Shown: positions 5,812 to 9,277 of the stretch, one piece after another
How the letters are laid out: every line of letters begins with the position of its first letter
Position numbering within the stretch: the first letter of the stretch is position 1
Source of the DNA: DATAEY01 sp045805565
Lineage (GTDB): Bacteria; Actinomycetota; Thermoleophilia; Solirubrobacterales; Solirubrobacteraceae
Direction: 5' to 3'
NCBI GenBank assembly: GCA_045805565.1
Contig: JBJMKZ010000014.1
Coordinates: 1 to 9,277, forward strand
DNA length: 9,277 nucleotides
Made by a program: the position numbers and the translations under genes
The notes under the pieces: generated by a model
Told to the model about the DNA's origin: nothing
Databases searched by the model: none
The model's input: the letters and a program-made list of their open reading frames with translations, nothing else

Positions 5812-7160
5812 GGGGGTGGACGCCCGACCGCGTGGCCGCCGCGGCCGACGCCCGCGCCCTGGCGACCGCGGGCGCCACCGAGGGGCCTGAGCGGGCCACC
5901 GTAGATTCGCGCGATGTGCGCCCCGGCGACCTCTTCGTGGGGCTTCCCGGCAGCCGCGTGGACGGCGGACGCTTCGCGCCCCACGCCCTCGCGGCGGGGG
6001 CGTGGGGGGTGCTGGCCAGACCCGAGCACGCCGAGGCCGCCCGTTGCGCGGCGCCCGGCGTCCTGCTGGCGGCCGAGGATCCACTGGCGGCGCTGCAACG
6101 GCTCGCCCGCGATTGGCGGCGCGAGCTGCGCTGCCGGGTGATCGGGATCACCGGCTCGACCGGCAAGACCTCGACCAAGGACATCCTCGCCGCGCTGCTG
6201 GCGCCCGCCCGCCGCACGGTGGCCAGCCCCGCCAACCTCAACACCGAGGTGGGCCTGCCCCTGGCGATGCTAGAGGCGCCGGCCGGCACCGAGGCGCTGG
6301 TGCTCGAGCTGGCGATGCGCGGCGCCGGGCAGATCGCCGAGCTGGCGGCCATCGCTGCGCCCGACGTCGGCGTCATCGTCAACGTCGGGCCGGTCCACCT
6401 GGAGCTGCTGGGCTCGGTCGAGGCGGTAGCCGCGGCCAAGGCCGAGCTGATCGCCGCGCTGCCCCCGGGCGCCACCGCGGTGGTTCCCGCCCGCGAACCA
6501 CTGCTGGAGCCATACCGGCGCGACGACCTCGACACCGTCACCTTCGGCGAAGGGGGAGAGGTGAGGCTTGCCGGCGTGTCCCGCGACGGCCGGCTGATCG
6601 TGCGGGCCCGCGACCGGGACATCGAGCTCGAGCCCGGCTTCAGGCAGGCCTACCACCGGCTCAACCTCCTCGCCGCGGTGGCCGCGGCGCTCGCGATCGG
6701 GGTCGTGCCGAAGGGGCGGATCGAGGTCTCCTTTTCGGCCATGCGGGGGGAGCGGGTGGCGGCGCCCGGCGATGTGGTCCTGATCAACGACTGCTACAAC
6801 GCCAACCCGATGTCGGTGCACGCGGCCCTCGAGGACCTCGCCGAGCAGGCCGAGGGCCGCCGCGTCGCCGTGCTCGGGGACATGCTCGAACTCGGCGCCG
6901 GGGCGGAGGATTTCCATCGCCAGGCCGGCCGCCAGGCCCGGGAGGCTGGCGTCGACGTGCTGGTCACCGTCGGCGACCTGGCGGCGCGACTGCTCGACGA
7001 GTTCGAGGGCGTGGGGCACGCCGTGGCGGACGCCGCCGAGGCCGCCGCGCTGCTTCCCGAGCTGCTGGTGCCCGGCGACACGGTGCTGGTCAAGGCCTCG
7101 CGCGGAGTGGGGCTGGAGGCCGTCGCTGACGCGCTGGCGGGCGCTGGAGCCCATCGCTGA
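5808..7160 (+). CDS. murF: UDP-N-acetylmuramoyl-tripeptide--D-alanyl-D-alanine ligase MurF
   Basis: This 450-residue enzyme completes the cytoplasmic precursor by joining D-Ala-D-Ala to UDP-MurNAc-tripeptide with ATP. The ATG at 5808 overlaps the murE stop (ATGA). The frame is open far upstream through murE, but that extension is only shadow sequence. Domain 1 (about 1-105) has TVDSRDVRPGDLF (31-43). The ATPase domain has the P-loop GITGSTGKTSTKD (113-125), SPANLNTEVGLPL (140-152), NVGPVHLELLGS (192-203) and AAAKAEL (208-214). The C-terminal domain has NDCYNANPMS (327-336) and GDMLELG (357-363), both strongly diagnostic of MurF. The usual HNxxN segment at the end of the central domain reads YHRLN here (282-286), keeping the last Asn but not the first His-Asn pair. 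A weak GGAG lies 13 bases before the start, so coupling to murE is likely. Confidence 0.95.
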   Translation: MRGWTPDRVAAAADARALATAGATEGPERATVDSRDVRPGDLFVGLPGSRVDGGRFAPHALAAGAWGVLARPEHAEAARCAAPGVLLAAEDPLAALQRLARDWRRELRCRVIGITGSTGKTSTKDILAALLAPARRTVASPANLNTEVGLPLAMLEAPAGTEALVLELAMRGAGQIAELAAIAAPDVGVIVNVGPVHLELLGSVEAVAAAKAELIAALPPGATAVVPAREPLLEPYRRDDLDTVTFGEGGEVRLAGVSRDGRLIVRARDRDIELEPGFRQAYHRLNLLAAVAAALAIGVVPKGRIEVSFSAMRGERVAAPGDVVLINDCYNANPMSVHAALEDLAEQAEGRRVAVLGDMLELGAGAEDFHRQAGRQAREAGVDVLVTVGDLAARLLDEFEGVGHAVADAAEAAALLPELLVPGDTVLVKASRGVGLEAVADALAGAGAHR

Positions 7161-8128
7161 TGGGTCGGGTCCTGATCGCCGGCACGGCGTCGTTGCTCAT
7201 CTGCATCTTCCTGAGCCCGAAGTTCATCTCCTTCCTGCGGGAGCGCGAGTTCGGCCAGCGCATCCGCGAGGAGGGACCCGAGGGGCACCACGAGAAGGCG
7301 GGGACCCCGACCATGGGCGGGGTCATCATCTTCGTCGCCATCGCGGCGCCGTTCCTCATCCTGTCGAGCTTCACCCCCCAGGCGCTGGGCGTGTTCGGAG
7401 CGGCGCTGCTGTGCGCGCTGCTGGGCTTCGCCGACGACTACGTGAAGATCGTGCGCAGGCGGTCGCTGGGCCTGCGGGCCCGCACCAAGCTCGTCGTCAC
7501 CGTCGCGATCTCTCTGGGACTGTGGTGGCTGGCCACCGACGTCGCCCACCTGTCGAACATGCTGCGGCTGCGCGTCGTCGACTACCAGATCAACCTGGGC
7601 CTCTTCTACCCGGTGCTGATCTACCTGGTGGTGGCCGGCACCACCAGCGCGGTCAACCTCACCGACGGCCTGGACGGACTGGCCGCCGGCTGCGCCGCGA
7701 TCGTCCTGCTGGCGTACATCGGGATCACCTTCATCACCCCGGGCCAACGCGACCTCGCCCTCTTGTCGGCGTGCCTGGTGGGGGGATCGATCGGCTTTCT
7801 GTGGTTCAACTCGTTCCCGGCCAACATCTTCATGGGCGACACCGGATCCCTGGGGCTGGGCGGGGCCATCGCCGCCATGGCGGTGATGACCAAGACCGAG
7901 ATACTCCTGATCGTCCTGGGCGGCATCTTCGTATTCGAGGCGCTGTCCGTCGCCATCCAGGTCGTCTCCTTCCAGGCGTTGCGCAAACGCGTGTTCCTGA
8001 TGGCGCCGGTCCACCACCACTTCGAGATGCTGGCCTGGTCGGAGACCAAGATCATCCTGCGCTTCTGGATCGTGGCCGCGGCCTGCGGGGCGATCGGGTT
8101 CACGATCTACCAGAACAGCCTCGGCTAG
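7160..8128 (+). CDS. mraY: Phospho-N-acetylmuramoyl-pentapeptide-transferase MraY
   Basis: This 322-residue integral membrane enzyme transfers phospho-MurNAc-pentapeptide from UDP to undecaprenyl phosphate, making lipid I with release of UMP. It is a polytopic protein with about ten hydrophobic segments. Diagnostic motifs are HHEKAGTPTMGG (43-54), FADDYVKI (90-97) with the active-site pair D92 and D93, NLTDGLDGLA (166-175), GDTGSLGLGG (216-225) with D217 matching the third catalytic aspartate, and PVHHHFE (283-289). At 322 residues it is shorter than the 360-residue E. coli enzyme but within the range of Gram-positive forms. Its ATG shares its A with the murF TGA stop, and GGAG (7146-7149) lies 10 bases upstream. 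It is the target of tunicamycin-like and muraymycin-type inhibitors. Confidence 0.96.
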   Translation: MGRVLIAGTASLLICIFLSPKFISFLREREFGQRIREEGPEGHHEKAGTPTMGGVIIFVAIAAPFLILSSFTPQALGVFGAALLCALLGFADDYVKIVRRRSLGLRARTKLVVTVAISLGLWWLATDVAHLSNMLRLRVVDYQINLGLFYPVLIYLVVAGTTSAVNLTDGLDGLAAGCAAIVLLAYIGITFITPGQRDLALLSACLVGGSIGFLWFNSFPANIFMGDTGSLGLGGAIAAMAVMTKTEILLIVLGGIFVFEALSVAIQVVSFQALRKRVFLMAPVHHHFEMLAWSETKIILRFWIVAAACGAIGFTIYQNSLG

Positions 8129-8131
8129 CCC

Positions 8132-8137
8132 AAGGAG
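8132..8137 (+). promoter_or_regulatory. Strong Shine-Dalgarno AAGGAG before the murD leader ORF
   Basis: AAGGAG starts 4 bases after the mraY stop and ends 5 bases before the GTG at 8143. It is the best match to the Shine-Dalgarno consensus at any gene start in the window. The frame it serves closes after 19 codons, at the murD start. Confidence 0.7.
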
Positions 8138-8142
8138 CCCGC

Positions 8143-8202
8143 GTGGACCCGAGCCCCGCACACCCGTCCCCGGTGCGCTGCGCCGCGCGCCGGCGGCGGT
8201 GA
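8143..8202 (+). CDS. Possible 19-residue leader peptide coupled to murD
   Basis: A GTG at 8143 with an excellent AAGGAG upstream opens a frame reading MDPSPAHPSPVRCAARRRR, then TGA at 8200-8202. The TGA overlaps the murD GTG at 8199-8201 in a GTGA arrangement. The peptide is Pro-rich at first and ends in a run of arginines; it resembles no family I know. The murD GTG has no Shine-Dalgarno of its own, so ribosomes may be loaded here and restart on murD. The alternatives are a single-base sequencing error that hides a longer MurD N-terminus, or a murD start taken directly at 8199. The ORF itself is certain; its translation is inferred. Confidence 0.45.
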   Translation: MDPSPAHPSPVRCAARRRR

Positions 8203-9277
8203 GGTCCCGGCCGGACCTGCCGCCCGGCCCGTACCTGGTGATCGGGCTCGCTCGCTCGGGCTCGGCGGCCGCCCTCGCGCTGCGCGCCCGCGGGGCGCCG
8301 GTGATCGGGGTCGACGCCGGGATGCCGGACGAGGCCGGCAGGCTTGCGGAGGCCGGCGTCGAAGTGCACCTCGGCACGCCTGGCGTCGAGCTGGTCCCCC
8401 GCGCGCGGACGCTGGTCAAGAGCCCCGGGGTTCCGCGCGAGGCCCCCGCAGTGGGCGCGGCTCGCGAGCGGGAGCTCTCGGTGATCGGCGAGCTCGAGCT
8501 GGCCTGGCGGCTGATCCCCAACCAGTTCATCGCGGTGACCGGAACCAACGGCAAGACCACCACCACCGAGCTGATCGGACACGTTCACCGCGAGGCCGGG
8601 CTTCCGGTCAGGGTGGCCGGGAACGTGGGGACACCGCTCGCCTCGCTGGTCGGCGGCCTGCCTGCGGACGCGACCGTCGCGTGCGAAGCGTCCTCATTCC
8701 AGCTCGAGGACACCCAGGCGTTCGCGCCCGAGGCCGCGGTGCTGCTCAACCTCGCCGAGGACCATCTCGACCGCCACGGCGACCTCGCCGCCTACACCCG
8801 CGCCAAGCTGCAGGCGTTCGCCCGGCAGGGCAACCACGACGTCGCGGTCGCCCCGTCCGACCTGGAGATCGACGACCTCGGCGGCTGTGCGCGCCGCGTG
8901 TGCTTCGGGACCGGCCCCGACGACGACGTGTCGCTGCGGGCGGGACGAATCTGGTGGGGGGACCAGCCCCTGCTGCCCGTCGACGAGCTCTCCCTGCGCG
9001 GCCCCCACAACCGGCTCAACGCGATGGCCGCCGCGGCCGCGACCCTGGCCCGCGGGGTGCCGCCCGACGCGGTGGCGACCGCGCTGAGGACGTTCCCGGG
9101 AGTGCCCCACCGTCTCGAGCAGGTGGCCGAGCTCGACGGTGTTCTGTACGTGAACGACTCCAAGGCCACCAACGTCGCCTCCGTCCTGGTGGCGCTGGCC
9201 TCCTTCGAGCCCGGAACCGTCCACCTGATCCTGGGCGGTCGGGGCAAGGGCGGAGGCTACGAGGCGCTCGCCGCCCC
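8199..9277 (+). CDS. murD: UDP-N-acetylmuramoylalanine--D-glutamate ligase MurD (3' end beyond window)
   Basis: Only 359 codons are inside the window; family members have about 440-460 residues. MurD adds D-glutamate to UDP-MurNAc-L-Ala with ATP in the cytoplasm. The N-terminal Rossmann-like domain has YLVIGLARSGSAAA (12-25) and VKSPGVP (73-79). The ATPase domain has the P-loop VTGTNGKTTTT (113-123), the GNVGTPL loop (141-147), EASSFQLE (163-170), NLAEDHLDRHGD (184-195) with K203 as the likely carbamylated lysine, and GPHNRLN (268-274). The C-terminal domain begins with VPHRLE (302-307), YVNDSKATN (317-325) and LILGGRGKGGGY (343-354). The GTG at 8199 is the only ATG/GTG/TTG start after mraY that gives this frame a normal N-terminus; the frame is open further upstream but without such a start. 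The gene stands after mraY as in other dcw clusters, with ftsW expected next. Confidence 0.94.
   Translation, partial: MRSRPDLPPGPYLVIGLARSGSAAALALRARGAPVIGVDAGMPDEAGRLAEAGVEVHLGTPGVELVPRARTLVKSPGVPREAPAVGAARERELSVIGELELAWRLIPNQFIAVTGTNGKTTTTELIGHVHREAGLPVRVAGNVGTPLASLVGGLPADATVACEASSFQLEDTQAFAPEAAVLLNLAEDHLDRHGDLAAYTRAKLQAFARQGNHDVAVAPSDLEIDDLGGCARRVCFGTGPDDDVSLRAGRIWWGDQPLLPVDELSLRGPHNRLNAMAAAAATLARGVPPDAVATALRTFPGVPHRLEQVAELDGVLYVNDSKATNVASVLVALASFEPGTVHLILGGRGKGGGYEALAA

Noticed and set aside
4894..6084. A 396-codon minus-strand frame opposite murE and the start of murF
   Set aside because: An antisense shadow of murE codons with a compositionally biased product and no recognisable domain.
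8143..8240. A real frameshift or pseudogene in murD
   Set aside because: The murD frame is intact from the GTG at 8199 with all motifs and a normal N-terminus, so no disruption is needed. A sequencing indel remains a minor alternative, noted at the leader ORF.
6794..8566. A 590-codon open frame on the minus strand opposite murF, mraY and murD
   Set aside because: It lies wholly opposite three well-recognised genes, its translation is biased to Arg, Asp, Gln and Gly as expected from the antisense of high-GC codons, and it resembles no family.
1..9277. tRNA or rRNA genes, CRISPR arrays, insertion sequences, phage genes or a new defence system
   Set aside because: I saw no tRNA-like fold, regularly spaced repeats, transposase motif or terminal inverted repeats. 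All substantial coding content is accounted for by the dcw cluster and one lipoprotein.

Overview
This window is the first part of a division and cell wall (dcw) cluster from a very GC-rich bacterium. The base composition, the gene order mraZ-rsmH-ftsL-ftsI-murE-murF-mraY-murD, the many GTG starts and the meso-DAP-type MurE all fit an actinobacterium. The detail of the proteins, and a divergent lipoprotein whose visible start resembles DUF3352 proteins, make me favour the Thermoleophilia/Solirubrobacterales side. That lineage call is an inference from remembered family resemblance, not from a search.

Layout. At the left edge (1-228, minus strand) is the 5' part of a lipoprotein gene that runs off the window. 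A 384-base intergenic region (229-612) follows. It holds an imperfect inverted repeat (317-348) and, nearer mraZ, a promoter whose spacer contains two TGGGN repeats five bases apart, the signature of MraZ operator boxes. From 613 to the right edge all genes are on the plus strand and tightly packed: mraZ (613-1047), rsmH/mraW (1049-1993), an ftsL-like gene (1990-2643), ftsI/pbpB (2656-4347), murE (4387-5811), murF (5808-7160), mraY (7160-8128), a possible 19-codon leader ORF (8143-8202) and murD (8199 to the edge, 3' truncated). Several junctions overlap by 1 or 4 bases (rsmH/ftsL, murE/murF, murF/mraY, leader/murD), as expected for translational coupling. The only gap over 15 bases inside the cluster is the 39 bases before murE, where there is a -10-like hexamer.

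How the genes work together. MurD, MurE and MurF add D-Glu, meso-DAP and D-Ala-D-Ala in turn to UDP-MurNAc(-L-Ala). MraY transfers the finished UDP-MurNAc-pentapeptide to undecaprenyl phosphate at the membrane, making lipid I. FtsI is the septal transpeptidase that cross-links the final polymer, and the FtsL-like protein is a bitopic divisome scaffold. RsmH methylates 16S rRNA, and MraZ is the cluster's repressor, probably acting on the boxes just upstream of itself. The expected next genes (ftsW, murG, murC, ftsQ, ftsZ) lie beyond the window.

No new multi-gene system is visible; the coding content is canonical. The points worth a second look are regulatory or architectural: the MraZ boxes inside the promoter spacer, a short ORF with the best Shine-Dalgarno in the window that ends on the start codon of murD, a possible leaderless start for murE, a long basic Ala/Arg/Pro-rich tail on the FtsL-like protein, and the divergent lipoprotein gene.
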